The notes: generated from the sequence alone by a model not told the origin. Shown: positions 41,221 through 51,198, numbered from the stretch's first letter. The stretch: 64,000 bases of DNA from Pseudoips prasinana (GCA_951640165.1 OX621260.1:19672001-19736000), one strand, 5' to 3'. Numbers and translations: made by a program.

Positions 41221-41478
41221 TGACGGGCCTGTTGGCGTGGTTGGCAAATGCTTGCTTTTCACGCCGGAGGTTGTGGGTTCGATTCCCACCCAGGACAAAT
41301 ATTTGTGTACATGAACATGTCTGTTTATCCTGAGTCTGGGTGTAATTATCTTTATAAGTATGTATTTACAAAAGAAAAGTAGTATGTGTAGTAAATCAGT
41401 TATCTGGTTGGTTTTCAAGCTCTGCTTAGTTTGGGATCAAATGGCGGGGTGTAAATAATGTCCCAGGATATTATAATT
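41221..41478 (+). mobile_element. SINE-A, full length
   Basis: GACGGGCCTGTTGGCGTGGT, GGTTGTGGGTTCGATTCCC, CCTGAGTCTGGGTGTAAT, CAAGCTCTGCTTAGTTTGGG, ATT tail. Confidence 0.85.
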
Positions 41479-41745
41479 ATCAGAGCTTGGGTTTGAGATA
41501 AATAAATATCTTGGGACAACAAATCTCATACTTTATGAGCTGATAAATCTCATTGATTTATCAATTTTGAGTTAAGGTGCTGAATTATTAAACATTTTTG
41601 GTTAGTCATGTTCCCTAATTTTAGGAGGTGTTATGTAAATCTAATTGATTAATAAGTTGGTTCAGTTTAAAGAGCTGCTATGTAAATCTGTTTAGTTAAT
41701 CAGTTCCTGCTAATTTTAAATAGTTAACAAGTTCCTCCATCCAAG

Positions 41746-41890
41746 AGCTTACTTACTTATCGTATGGACTGTGGTTACCCATTTCAGAGTCGTTCAAGCC
41801 GCCGTTCAAGTAGGCCTCTGACATGGCTTAAGGACTGTTGTCTAATGACTACAACCAAGGCCGACAGCCCAAGTGCCCTCCGAAGCACTG
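41746..41890 (+). mobile_element. Repeat Rep267, 5' half
   Basis: CTTACTTATCGTATGGACTG, TAGGCCTCTGACATGGCTTA, GCCCTCCGAAGCACTG, then a break. Confidence 0.6.
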
Positions 41891-41975
41891 CCTATTCTTC
41901 ACCCCTGGTCCATACAACGGTTGCCTAGAAGAGATCTCACCTAGCGATAAGGCCACCATTTGTACAACCTAATTA
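41891..41975 (+). mobile_element. LT tail fragment
   Basis: GGTCCATACAACGGTTGCCT, AGAGATCTCACCTAGCGATA and AGGCCACCATTTGTACAAC. Confidence 0.55.
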
Positions 41976-41984
41976 AGTTTTTTT

Positions 41985-42125
41985 TTATATCGGAGGACGA
42001 CTAACGAGCAAGTGGGTCACCTAACGGTAAGTGATCACCGCCGCCCATATACACTCGCAACACCAGAGAAGACGCGGGTGTGTTGCCGGCCTTTATGAGT
42101 CAGCGAACAAGTGTTGCTGACCCTG
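41985..42125 (+). mobile_element. Repeat with 'CACCGCCGCCCAT' core
   Basis: GACGACTAACGAGCAAGTGG, GTAAGTGATCACCGCCGCCC, TGTGTTGCCGGCCTTTATG. Inverse copy at 14060-14150. Confidence 0.6.
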
Positions 42126-42167
42126 CCCCCCCCCCCCCCTACCATTGAGCTGTGGCGACCTTTTTTT

Positions 42168-42350
42168 TTTTTAACGGGACTAGTCCCTCCCTCTTACCCA
42201 CCACTGCAACTCCTGTAAGCCAGGATCAACAGTGGCACACAATGAAATGACACTGAGCGGTGAAGCTCAGGCATGTCCCGGGGAATCGCTTTAACTGTCT
42301 TGGATCCCGCAACGAATGTAATTTGTTGCCGAATCTCATGGGTCCACGGG
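42168..42350 (-). mobile_element. LINE 3' end, family shared with 52038
   Basis: T run at 42159-42170, then GGACTAGTCCCTCCCTCTTA, AGCCAGGATCAACAGTGGCA and GACACTGAGCGGTGAAGCTC. In minus orientation it is a 3' end with poly(A). No coding motif recognised. Confidence 0.6.
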
Positions 42351-42355
42351 AAGAA

Positions 42356-43190
42356 GTTTGTCGCCTCTACGGAGGTGTCGTGCGATCCATGGCTGGCCTG
42401 CACCCATCTGGTCTGAATGCCTGACGGGCGCCTCCCGTTGCAGAGCTATTCAAAATAGCCTGCAGTATGTGGTGGCCATACGGATCGCACGAGGATACCG
42501 TACGGTATCCTTTGAGGTAGCGACACTTCTGGCGCGCCTCCAGCCTTTCGATCTACTGGCGGCAGTCGACGCGGTGGTTTTTACCGAAATACGCGTCCGC
42601 CAGGGGATCAGGGGGGTGCCAGACCGGACGCTCATTGAGTATAGACGGGATGCACACCGGCGCGTACTAACTCAGTGGCGCGCACGGCTTGAATTGCGAC
42701 TAAACGCGCGCCAACGTGCCGTCGGTGGTATCCTGCCTCACCTCGAGGCCTGGGTGGGACGGAAGGGCGGTTACGTCACCTACAGACTGACTCAGATACT
42801 CACCGGACACGGGTTTTTCGGTGAGTATCTGAGCCGGATCGGCCGAAAAGTGACGAGAAATTGTCACCATTGCGGGAGCGACCTGGACTCTGCCCAGCAT
42901 ACGCTGGAGGAGTGCCCAGCCGTGGGAAGCCGAAAGGCGAGTCATGGTTGCTGAGATCGGACGGGATCTTTCGCCACCAGCAGTCGTGTATGCGTTGCTG
43001 GCTGGCGACTCCACCAAATGGGACGCCATGGTTTCCTTCTGTGAGGGAGTCATGCTGCAGAAGGAGGCTGCCGAACGGGATCGGGAACGAGCCGATCCCG
43101 CTCGTAGGTGGAGGAGGCGTCGGGGCGGCGGCGGCTGCCGTTAGCCCAACTCCCATCGGGGCCGCGGCGGTAGTAAAAATAAATAAATAA
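42356..43190 (+). pseudogene. R1-clade LINE ORF2 C-terminus
   Basis: The plus frame reads ARGYRTVSFEVATLLARLQP, RVLTQWRARLELRLNARQR, YRLTQILTGHGFFGEYLSRI and the finger CHHCGSDLDSAQHTLEEC. After a +1 shift near 42930 it continues VAEIGRDLSPPAVVYALLAG, MVSFCEGVMLQKEAAERDRE. ARGYRTVS, LTGHGxFxxYL and a C-x2-C-x(7)-H-x4-C knuckle ending in ECPA are typical of the region after the reverse transcriptase in R1, TRAS and SART elements. The endonuclease and reverse transcriptase parts are missing. It ends in an A-rich 3' tail at about 43170-43200, without the longer 3' UTR of the dispersed R1-like ends, so it may belong to a different subfamily. GC content is well above its surroundings. Confidence 0.85.
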
Positions 43191-43202
43191 AAAAATAAAA
43201 AA

Positions 43203-43727
43203 GGTTTTTATTCACGTAGACTTTAAAAAGCGCTTGTAAATAGTCAGAACATGTTTGTATGATATGATATATATGATAGTTGTATACATTAGATATTATT
43301 TCTAGTAACATAGATATTTAGGTACATCTTGTATGAAAACATTTATAAAATTTATTTTATTACAGAAATGATATTTAGCTAGCTCGTATCAAGTTATTGT
43401 CAAGAGATTATGTTTAATTATCTAGTTTAAGTCTAATATTTTTACTACATATTGTCAATGGTTCTGTCTATATTAAAGGTATTATTATTATGACGGACCT
43501 TGTGTTAATAACGACGTCGCGCTTTAATGCTACCACCGGATCCAATGCGCCCCAACTGAGAAGACCCAGCGAAACAAACTCAGTGGGTTCATCTACTACC
43601 GGTTTCAACACGACCCAGTTGAGACGGTCCGGCGAAACATACTCAAGCGGGCATGAACACGGGATTTGGTCCAATTAGAGTAATTATTTAGTAGGCAAAC
43701 ACAATATATGCTCGATCGGTTGTCTGA
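43203..43727 (-). mobile_element. M525 short retroelement, complete copy
   Basis: 525 bp; the minus strand starts TCAGACAACCGATCGAGCAT and ends CACGTGAATAAAAACC with an A-rich tail. The copy at 63129-63635 has the same 5' start. A 68-aa frame (43674-43468) includes LNWVVLKPVVDEPTEFVSLG and SWGALDPVVALKRD and is kept in the other copy. No reverse transcriptase, so it depends on another element, or is a 3' fragment cut at a preferred point. Confidence 0.7.
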
Positions 43728-43880
43728 ATGCTTATTATTTTAGATTATATTTAGGTATACAAAAGAAAAACTTCGAAACAATAACATTATTCATTTTGAG
43801 ACAGAGTCAATAATTTTAAATTAAGTATATGATAGCAATCATTTACAGATAGTTCACGTAACACAGCAGATCAGTCATGT

Positions 43881-45160
43881 CTATATGGCTACAAGATCTC
43901 CAGCGAGCAATGTGCAGGTAGGAAGTGAGAGCCAGACGTCTTTGTCATCGATGTTCTCTTTAGTGGTGTAATAACCCCTAGCCATAAGTACACGTTTAAT
44001 ATGTGTTTTAAAACTTGTGTCAGGCAGATCAGTAATTTGAGTAGGAAGCTTGTTATAAAACCTAATACAATTTCCTAAAAATGATTTATTAGTTTTGCTT
44101 ACTCTAAAGCCTGGCATGGCTAGTTTGTTTTTATTCCTAGTATTTATATTATGCAGTTCACTTTTCTTTTTATAATTATGAATATTTTTTCTAACAAACA
44201 TTATATTCTGATATATATATTCCGATGGCACAGTAAGTATATTTATTTCTTTAAACAAATTTCGCAAAGAATCGCGGCTGCCTAAACCATAAATGGCTCT
44301 GACTGCTCTTTTCTGCAATACAAAAATAGTACCTATGTCAGCCGCCGAACCCCACAGCAGAATGCCATACGACATAATGCTATGAAAGTACGCGAAATAC
44401 ACTAATCTAGCAGTTTGTTCATCTGACAATTGCCTTATTTTCCAGACAGCATAGGAAGCCGAACTTAATTTACCTGCTAACTTTTCAATCTGAGGACCCC
44501 ATTGCAATTTTGAATCAAGTGTCAATCCTAAAAATACGGTCGATGGGACTAAATCTAATATTTTCGCATTGAGTGCAACTGTTGGTACAATTTGAGTCAC
44601 ATTCGGCAATGAGAACCTGATGCATTTAGTTTTCCCTGCATTTAACAAGAGATTATTTGCCGAAAACCATTCTGATATAAAGCTGAGTGTTTTATTATGC
44701 TCAATAAGATCTTTATCCTTTCTATTTACTTTAAATATGAGCGACGTATCATCAGCGAACAAAACTATCTCTGATACTTTCTCTACCAGATAAGGGAGAT
44801 CATTTATATAAACTAGAAATAAAAATGGGCCCAATATAGACCCCTGGGGCACCCCCATTTTCACAGGATGACGTGCCGAAGTGACACCGCCTATCGAAAC
44901 CATCTGTTGTCGCCCCAATAAATAGGACATCACAAGATCAAGAGATGTGCCAGATATTCCATAGTACTTCAGTTTAACAACGAGCGTACGATGATCAACG
45001 CAATCGAAAGCCTTAGAGAGATCACAGAAAACTCCCAGCGCATCCTGTGATCCCTCCCAAGCCTCCAATATTGACCTAATTAATGTGCAACCTGCATCCT
45101 GAGTAGAGCGGCCCCTTGTAAACCCGAACTGCTTGTTATGCAATATCTCATTCACGTTTC
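43881..45160 (-). CDS. LINE A reverse transcriptase, catalytic and C-terminal part
   Basis: About 425 residues without a stop. In order: NEILHNKQFGFTRGRSTQDA (fingers), DLSKAFDCVDH (motif A aspartate), GVPQGSILGPFLFLVYINDL (motif B), VLFADDTSLIF (motif C, FADD), NAGKTKCIRFS (motif D region), VFLGLTLDSKLQWGPQIEKL (motif E and thumb), then RAVRAIYGLG and FYNKLPTQITDLPDTSFK. This is a complete palm and thumb of a CR1/Jockey-like reverse transcriptase that copies element RNA at nicked chromosomal DNA. The stop is at about 43881. The upstream half of the same protein lies at 46436-47122, cut off by LINE B. The intact frame suggests insertion and interruption are fairly recent. No initiator is expected here; translation would need the lost 5' part. 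Confidence 0.9.
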
Positions 45161-46440
45161 TTTTTTTTTTTTAAATTTTAAAACTTTTATTACATAATTT
45201 ATAATATTATAAATTAACCACTATCCGCGAAACTGCACAGCAGTTTGTTGGCAGAAAGATGACTCCCTTATTGGCTAGCGATTATGGTTGTTATGACACT
45301 ATACATAATAATATATTTAACGCTTAAGGTACAAAATAAACGAATAACAAGGTTCATTACAATATCATTAGTGGAATAGCCAATATGTATTAGTTATTCC
45401 ATCAATGTTGCAATAAACCTTTTTAGGTAGAATTCTCTACACTTATACTTAAAAACTGACTTGGAAAATGTTTCGGTTGATAGGTCTGCTGGTAGTTCGT
45501 TATAAATTGATGGAACCAAGTACTTCCTAGTTCTTTGGCCATAATTATTGTTGGACCAGGGGACACTATATTCTCTTTTACGTCTATTTGAGCGTAATAT
45601 GGTTTTTACATTTTTAAAATTCTCGCTTTTATACTGTTCCACTGCAATTGACCACCGTACTTTCTCGTGGACCGGGAGCAGTTTGCATTCTGAGAATAAC
45701 TTATCATAGTTGGACCGACAGGCGTTCTTTGTGTTTTGATTTACTAGGGTTTTCATGAATCTTATTTGTAACATTTTGATTTTATCCAAGTATGATTTAA
45801 ACGTACGTCCATAACAGCTCAATGCGTAGGAGATAATTGAGTCCGCTAATGCGTAGTATACAGTATACAAAATGGCTTTATTTGTGAAGAACTTGAGGTG
45901 ATGGAATTTTACAAGTACCGATCTTAATTTGTCACATACTACATCGACATGATTTCGCCACGTGAAGGATTTGTCAGTAATTAAACCTAAGTACTTGTAT
46001 TCCTCCACCACCTCAAGCTCCCCACAAGAACACCTGCTGTCCTCATCGTGTAAACAGTCGTAGTCATGCCCCAGTATGCGGGGCACGCCTGTTATATTTT
46101 TATTATATGGTGAATATATATGCATACATTTTGTCTTTCTTATGTTGATAATAATACCATTGTCGTGAGCCCACTTAATGATACTATTTAAATCATTTTG
46201 CACATTTTCTTCTATAACTTTTAAATCCCGACCAGAGTATATCAAGCAGGTGTCATCTGCATACATATATATTCGACAGTTTTTGACAACGTTACACATA
46301 CTGTTGACATGCATTATATAGCCCACCGGACCAAATACGGAGCCGGTCGGAACGCCACAAGTGACGTCAGCACTATCACCCGTCACGCCTCCAACCGCAG
46401 TTAGCATCGCGCGCCCCGTCAGATATGCCTGATATGCCTG
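45161..46440 (-). mobile_element. LINE 'B', 5' truncated, inserted in LINE A
   Basis: Runs (minus) from about 46440 inside its own reverse transcriptase to a poly(A) seen as the T run at 45160-45172. Its 3' UTR is 45173-45393. The insertion splits LINE A between SHFN and NEILHNKQ. No convincing target duplication was found. Confidence 0.85.
45394..46440 (-). CDS. LINE B reverse transcriptase, C-terminal two thirds
   Basis: About 345 residues open: AYLTGRAMLTAVGG, DVTCGVPTGSVFGP (motif B, with T in place of Q), RIYMYADDTCLIYSG (motif C, YADD), NIRKTKCMHIYSP (motif D region), VVEEYKYLGLITDKSFTWRN (motif E), CDKLRSVLVKFHHLKFF, ALADSIISYALSCYGRTF and, at the end, NYGQRTRKYLVPSIYNELPA. Motif A (FD) is lost by 5' truncation. 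The order and the KYLG motif identify a non-LTR reverse transcriptase, different in sequence from LINE A. The stop at 45394 is followed by a 220-bp 3' UTR and poly(A). It cannot be active alone. Confidence 0.88.
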   Translation of the reverse strand, partial: QAYQAYLTGRAMLTAVGGVTGDSADVTCGVPTGSVFGPVGYIMHVNSMCNVVKNCRIYMYADDTCLIYSGRDLKVIEENVQNDLNSIIKWAHDNGIIINIRKTKCMHIYSPYNKNITGVPRILGHDYDCLHDEDSRCSCGELEVVEEYKYLGLITDKSFTWRNHVDVVCDKLRSVLVKFHHLKFFTNKAILYTVYYALADSIISYALSCYGRTFKSYLDKIKMLQIRFMKTLVNQNTKNACRSNYDKLFSECKLLPVHEKVRWSIAVEQYKSENFKNVKTILRSNRRKREYSVPWSNNNYGQRTRKYLVPSIYNELPADLSTETFSKSVFKYKCREFYLKRFIATLME

Positions 46441-47122
46441 TTAAAGTGCGACAACATTTGGCTGAGCATCAGCTTTTCAAATACTTTACTTAAAGCTGGC
46501 AGTATTGAGATAGGCCTATAATTCGTGGCATTTTTTGAACAACCTGCCTTGAAAATGGGTATTATCTTACTTATTTTCATTAAATCGGGAAAGACACCAT
46601 CACTTATACAGCCATTGAAGATGGCTGCAAGGATTGTAGCAATGTTTAGTATGATTGATTCAATTGCTTTAACAGACAGTCCCCACAAATCTTCTGTGCC
46701 TTTCCTTTTAATACTCTTAAAAGCTTTTACAATATCATCACTTGTTACGGATTCAAAACTAAAGTTAGGTACAGTTTGTTTTACGCTTTGATTTAAAAAG
46801 AGTTCAGCCACATCTGGTGATGATGCGAGACACTTAGTAATATCCACGGGTATATTTGCAAAAAAAGCAGCTAAAAAACTGGCAATGGTAAGCTTGTCTG
46901 AAACCAGTTCATCACCAATATTCAATACTAATGTTTGATCTCTTGATCTACTTTTACCAGTTTCAGTATTAATTATTTGCCAAGCTGATTTTATTTTATT
47001 ATCAGATTTTTTAATTTTATCTCTTATATATAAAGATTTAGCTTGAATGCAAACCTTTTTAAAAATTTTTGAATAATTTCTAACATAATTAATAAAATTG
47101 ACATCAGGGTTATAGGACCTAG
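46436..47122 (-). CDS. LINE A reverse transcriptase, N-terminal part
   Basis: About 228 residues open: NPDVNFINYVRNYSKIFKK, RDKIKKSDNKIKSAWQIINT, then KIIPIFKAGCSKNATNYRP and ISILPALSKVFEKLMLSQML ending SHFN. The F-K-x-A/G-x(5)-NYRPIS-x-LP-x3-K-x-FE motif is the start of the reverse transcriptase domain (motifs 0 to 2), preceded by the linker that follows the endonuclease. The frame passes into LINE B and stops at about 46419. Joined conceptually with 43881-45160, the gap corresponds to only a few residues, which confirms that LINE B interrupts it. The first codons before NPDV come from the adjoining R1-like 3' end. Confidence 0.88.
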
Positions 47123-47124
47123 GA

Positions 47125-47471
47125 GTCTGAGAAGTGTCCTCTACTGCCGCCATGTAAAAGCGGCTCCGGGATGACAGCGATCTGTCTGTGGCGCAGTGGC
47201 TGTGCCGTACTGGCAGGAGTCGGCAATAGGGGAGGGAATTACAAAGGAGCCCTCCCAGGGTGCGTGTCCCGACCATCTGGGACATGGCGCAAAAGGGGGG
47301 TACCCGGTACGGAGCAGCATACCCGCGTTCCCGGGACTCCCACATCAGGCGCCAAGAGAAGTCCACGGCAGATAGGTTTAGTCAGTGGCAGTCCGACATA
47401 CCCACCCGCAGACACTTTTTGCGGGTGGCATGCGAAGACCATCACCCTGCCTTAACAAAACAAAAAAAAAG
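47125..47471 (+). mobile_element. R1-like LINE 3' end
   Basis: GAGAAGTGTCCTCTACTGCC, GCTCCGGGATGACAGCGATC, GCTGTGCCGTACTGGCAGG, GACACTTTTTGCGGGTGGCA and an A-rich end at 47456-47471. Frames on both strands are incidental. Confidence 0.8.
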
Positions 47472-48027
47472 GTGGAGGTACTCTTACAATAAAAATTGAA
47501 TTGACAATAAAAAGTTACTTATTAAAATGTACAAAATATATGCTCATAATTATGACGTTGATGAATGGAAATGGTGAGTGCTTGTAATTAGTAATGTTGA
47601 TTTATTGGATGAAACATATCTATAAAATATCCGCCCTATGTTAACAGCTTTATAATTAACACCATAATTGCTACACTAACCTTTATGATTGATCACCATA
47701 ATTAATAAAGTTTATCGCGGGAAAAACCGCGGGGCACAGCTAGTAATAATATATATTTATAATATATGTTGCCAAGACACCTGCATCATGTACATAATAC
47801 GAACATTTTTTACCATATCATACATTTTTCATGTTCAATTAATCCGTAATAAATAAACGTTGAAAAATTGTTATTAAATGTCAATTGAATAACTCTGCTG
47901 GTGACCATTAGAATTGCGACATGACATACTTTACTGAACGGATATGGATTTCTTGTAGTACCTATATACCTTGGTAATAAGAACTTAGAGGTTGTGTATA
48001 GGTATAATAAGAGGATAACTTAAAGTT
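47472..48027 (+). other. No gene; Helitron 3' end at 47684-47743
   Basis: CTTTATGATTGATCACCATA then GTTTATCGCGGGAAAAACCGCGG... with GGGCACAGCTAG ending at 47743: an isolated Helitron-like 3' end with a good hairpin. Nothing else recognised. Confidence 0.6.
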
Positions 48028-48446
48028 AGTAAAACTGATGGATGCCAAGCTACATAGCTTGGCTCATCGTCGTAAGGTTGCCTGCTTGTCGGTCTACTAC
48101 AGATTGTACTTCGGTGAGTGTGCCCAAGAACTCCACGACCTCATCCCACCCGGCCCCCTTCTACCATCGGACATCCAGACGCACTGCATCTTACCATCCT
48201 TACCTTGTAGCTATTCCACCAATTCGCACTAAGCGTTTCCAAACGTCTTTTATAATGCGCACAGCAAAAGAGTGGAACTCACTGCCTGCGTCGGTGTTTC
48301 CAAAAGCTTATAACCCTAATCTCTTCAAAGTTAGAGTGAACAGGCTCCTTCTGGGTAAGCTCGCTCCATCGTAGACTTTGTCTCTGTCATCTCTGACATA
48401 GACTAGAGTCAAGAGCAAACTCATATTAAAAAAAAAAAAAAAAAAA
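48028..48446 (+). pseudogene. LINE C-terminus with poly(A)
   Basis: Plus frames: SLAHRRKVACLSVYYRLYFG and ECAQELHDLIPP, then after a shift near 48155 FYHRTSRRTASYHPYLVAIP, RFQTSFIMRTAKEWNSLPAS and VFPKAYNPNLFKVRVNRLLL. The 'L-x-HRR', 'RTA-x-xWNSLPxxVFP' and 'FK-x-R-V-N' words form the extreme C-terminus of a LINE polyprotein that I recognise from many arthropod genomes, though I cannot name the clade. It ends in an 18-20 base A run at 48427-48446. 5' truncated and frameshifted, so dead. Confidence 0.8.
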
Positions 48447-48653
48447 GTTATTCAAGTTATAACTTAATTGTCACCCACGTGAATGTATCCTTAGATTATT
48501 AGCGTATACTACATCGTTTGCATGCACGCTAGCGCGACACACATAGAAGACATCTCGTAAAAAGCGATTGGCTTTCTGGCAATTCGTCGGCCGCTGCCGC
48601 GGCACGATCGCTCCGCTCACTCGGCTCATGCGTTGTTTTGTCATGTTCTAACC

Positions 48654-48903
48654 TTTTTTTTTTTTTTTTAATAAGGCAGGGGGAATGCTAATGCATGCCA
48701 CCCGCAAAAAGTGTCTGCGGGTGGGTATGTCGGACTCGCACCGACTAAACCTAACCTGCCGTGGACTTCTTCTGGCGCCTGATAGGGGGAGCCCCAGGAA
48801 CGCGGGTATGCTGCTCTGGTGCCCCCCTTTTGCGCCGTGTCCCAGATGGTCGGGACACGCACCCGGGGAGAGCTGTGGGTTGCCCTCCCCATTTGCCGAC
48901 TCA
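48654..48903 (-). mobile_element. R1-like LINE 3' end with 14-bp target duplication
   Basis: Minus-strand, 250 bp, from CGGCAAATGGGGAGGGCAAC to poly(A) (T run 48654-48669). GTCATGTTCTAACC occurs on both sides, at 48640-48653 and 48904-48917, exactly. Confidence 0.92.
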
Positions 48904-49061
48904 GTCATGTTCTAACCTAACCTAGCCGAACCAAACCTAAACCTATTGATCGATTAGCAAGATGTCGATCTTCGGTGTGTCGCACAAGCGTGCATTTGAA
49001 CTATGGTGAGTCGCAGTACAGTTTTGTCGCATAAAGCTTTAATCGCACATCCATTTGTCGA

Positions 49062-49227
49062 ACTAGCGCCGCGACCAGAAAGAGGTCAGGCAGGACCGAC
49101 GGCTTTACATGCTCTCCGAGGCACGGGGGTGTAATACCGCCAATTCCCTGACTTGGGGCTGATACTGAGAAATTTCTTTTTACGGTTAAATCCCAAAATC
49201 ACTTTTTGGCTAACCCGGGATTTGAAC
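49062..49227 (-). mobile_element. SINE-D, 5' half
   Basis: GACCGACGGCTTTACATGCT, GGGGGTGTAATACCGCC and GGCTAACCCGGGATTTGAAC. Breaks at the B box. Confidence 0.7.
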
Positions 49228-49462
49228 ATGTTCTGCGTGGCTGGCATCTCATCGCTTGGGGAACTAGAAATCGTGCCGAGGGAATATCTACCAGAGAACT
49301 AGAGTACTATGACCATCATAATGAGTTCGCCAACCTGACTGCCAAGCATCGAAATTATGACATATCCTTTCAAATTATGATAACAACTCCTTTGTGGAAA
49401 TGTGGAAAACGATGCGAAATTCGTTACTTCTACACAAGCCTATGAGCCATAAGCAATCGGTA

Positions 49463-49577
49463 CAGACACCAGCACATCAAGCTACCCTAATCTGTCATAT
49501 TTTCCCATTCCGTGATAAAGTTGAAAATATATAAAAGAAATTTTACAGATTGGGGTAGCTTCATGTGCTGGCGTCTG
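49463..49577. mobile_element. TA-flanked MITE, copy 1
   Basis: 115 bp; starts CAGACACCAGCACATCAAGC and ends with the inverse, CATGTGCTGGCGTCTG, flanked by TA on both sides, as in Tc1/mariner. Same family as 51478-51612. Confidence 0.8.
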
Positions 49578-49803
49578 TACAGGAACGCTGTATGCCTGTT
49601 TCTACTGCTCTGTCTCTCTTTCCAGGAGTTGTTTGAGGCAAATCATTTTATATTCTTACCGTTGACTCAATAGTTGAAATAGAAGTAGACTGCAAACATT
49701 ATTCTTAGATTTTTATTATACAATTTATTTTTCCTAAGTGTTCACAAACAGCCAGATGTAAGAATAATTTTTTAGACATTTGTAAAATGAATTATATAAA
49801 TGT

Positions 49804-49878
49804 AAGTGCGGGTGGGAATCGAACCCACGACCACGGGGTATCCGACTCCATGTGCGTTAACCGCTCCGCCACCGCACC
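49804..49878 (-). ncRNA. tRNA-like sequence (pseudo-tRNA or SINE head)
   Basis: The minus strand has A box TGGCGGAGCGG and B box GGTTCGATTCC; the T arm GTGGG-TTCGATT-CCCAC is perfect and the 7-bp acceptor stem GGTGCGG pairs with CCGCACT with one wobble. The anticodon arm does not fold as a normal 5+7 stem-loop, so it is not called as a functional tRNA. Confidence 0.4.
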
Positions 49879-50053
49879 GTGGTACTGGAAATTCGAATTT
49901 ATACAATCCATTCGATATTTCTTAACGTATTTAGGGCGCTTTAACGCCATCTTACCGAAACCTACACAACTAACAACGGCTGGAATGTCAATACTTAGAT
50001 CGGACAATTTCAACAGATGGCGCTTTAAATTATTCATATTTGAATAATAATAT

Positions 50054-50315
50054 ATGGACAATGTCACACAGATCAACCTAGCCCCAAACTAAGCAAAGCT
50101 TGTACTATGGGTACCAGGCGACGATATACATACTTATATCTATAGATAGATAAATACTGAAACTAACTATATAACCATAAAAACTAGAAAACATCCATGA
50201 CTCAGAAACAAATATTTGTGCTCATCACACAAATATTTGCACTTACCGGGTTTCGAACTCCGGACCACCAGCTTCGTAGGCAGGAGCACTACCAACTAGG
50301 CTACGGTGACCGTCT
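50054..50315 (-). mobile_element. SINE-B, full length
   Basis: GACAATGTCACACAGATCAA, GGTACCAGGCGACGATATAC, CATGACTCAGAAACAAATAT, CTAGGCTACGGTGACCGTC. Confidence 0.85.
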
Positions 50316-50691
50316 AAAGAAGAAGCTTGACGACAAAATATTTATTGAATCATAGTTTTTATTATTAACTATAATTTCATTTATTATTTTTAGCATTTTA
50401 AATAGATGTAAGAATATTATTCTTGCTCCTAACTGTACTTGAACATGTAAATTAGTACACTTAGGAAATAAATTGTTAATGACTACAAGTAAAAACTTGT
50501 AAGATGCCTTTAAAAAAAAAACGAGATCACCTCAGATCCGGATCGTCGTCACCTTGACTTTTGCAAATCAAACCAACACATCCGGAAGGCTGATGACAAG
50601 AATAAAAGTCGTCAAGTGTAAGAAGATATTTAGGTACGAGTAGGTATTGAATATTTAATTTTTCTATAGAGTATTTCTTCTTATATATTTT
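50316..50691. other. No gene seen
   Basis: AT-rich; nothing recognised. Confidence 0.4.
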
Positions 50692-50898
50692 GTTTTTTTT
50701 AAACAAAGCCCGCACTATGTAATCTATTCCCTGTGTCGCGGGATACTCTACAAACATATATTAGACGGACCCAAATCACATCCAGACTCAGAACAACTAT
50801 TTATGGGCCACCGAATTAGATGTCCGGTGCGGGGTTCGAACCCGGAACAGGAAGCGGCGAGGCGACTGCCTTAGCCGCTACGCCATACTTGCAGTCAA
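50692..50898 (-). mobile_element. SINE-C, full length
   Basis: CCTGTGTCGCGGGATACTCT, CATCCAGACTCAGAACAACT, GGGGTTCGAACCCGGAACAG, GACTGCCTTAGCCGCTACG. Confidence 0.8.
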
Positions 50899-50984
50899 AA
50901 AGTTATACGTTGTATATAAATAAAAAAATGGTCTGAAAATAATATAAAGTACTTTATTTCATTGACCTATATGTATTCTACTAG

Positions 50985-51128
50985 ACGCGCAATCCCATAT
51001 TGAAAATTTGCTCACTGAGTTGCAGCGCGGGCGCTGCAACTCAGCCAATTTTGGCCGCCGCGCGCGCGCCCCTCTCCTCGCGCACAACCGGACTGGGACA
51101 GAGTTTTTATTCGAAACAGCGTGTCTAG
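50985..51128. mobile_element. GC-rich inverted-repeat element (candidate MITE)
   Basis: ACTAGACGCG near 50987 faces its near-inverse GCGTGTCTAGT near 51120. Inside is a perfect 14-bp palindrome, CTGAGTTGCAGCGC at 51015-51028 and its inverse at 51031-51044, and a CG-rich run at 51055-51085. Confidence 0.5.
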
Positions 51129-51198
51129 TTATACATTTAAATAACTATCATAATCCTTAGTCAACATCTAATTATAATGGAATGTCACTTTTATTTTA

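Larger units (their letters stand above)
43728..47122 (-). mobile_element. LINE 'A', 5' truncated and interrupted by LINE 'B'
   Basis: Minus-strand non-LTR element. Its reverse transcriptase frame is in two pieces, 46436-47122 and 43881-45160, with the unrelated LINE B (45161-46440) between. The endonuclease and any ORF1 are missing. The 5' end meets an R1-like 3' end at about 47122; the 3' end meets M525 near 43728 without a clear poly(A). Confidence 0.8.

Noticed and set aside
42700..43190. Frames of 109-118 aa on both strands with Pro/Gly-rich text
   Set aside because: They overlap the R1-like ORF2 C-terminus, whose reading frame carries the zinc knuckle; the others are GC-driven shadows.
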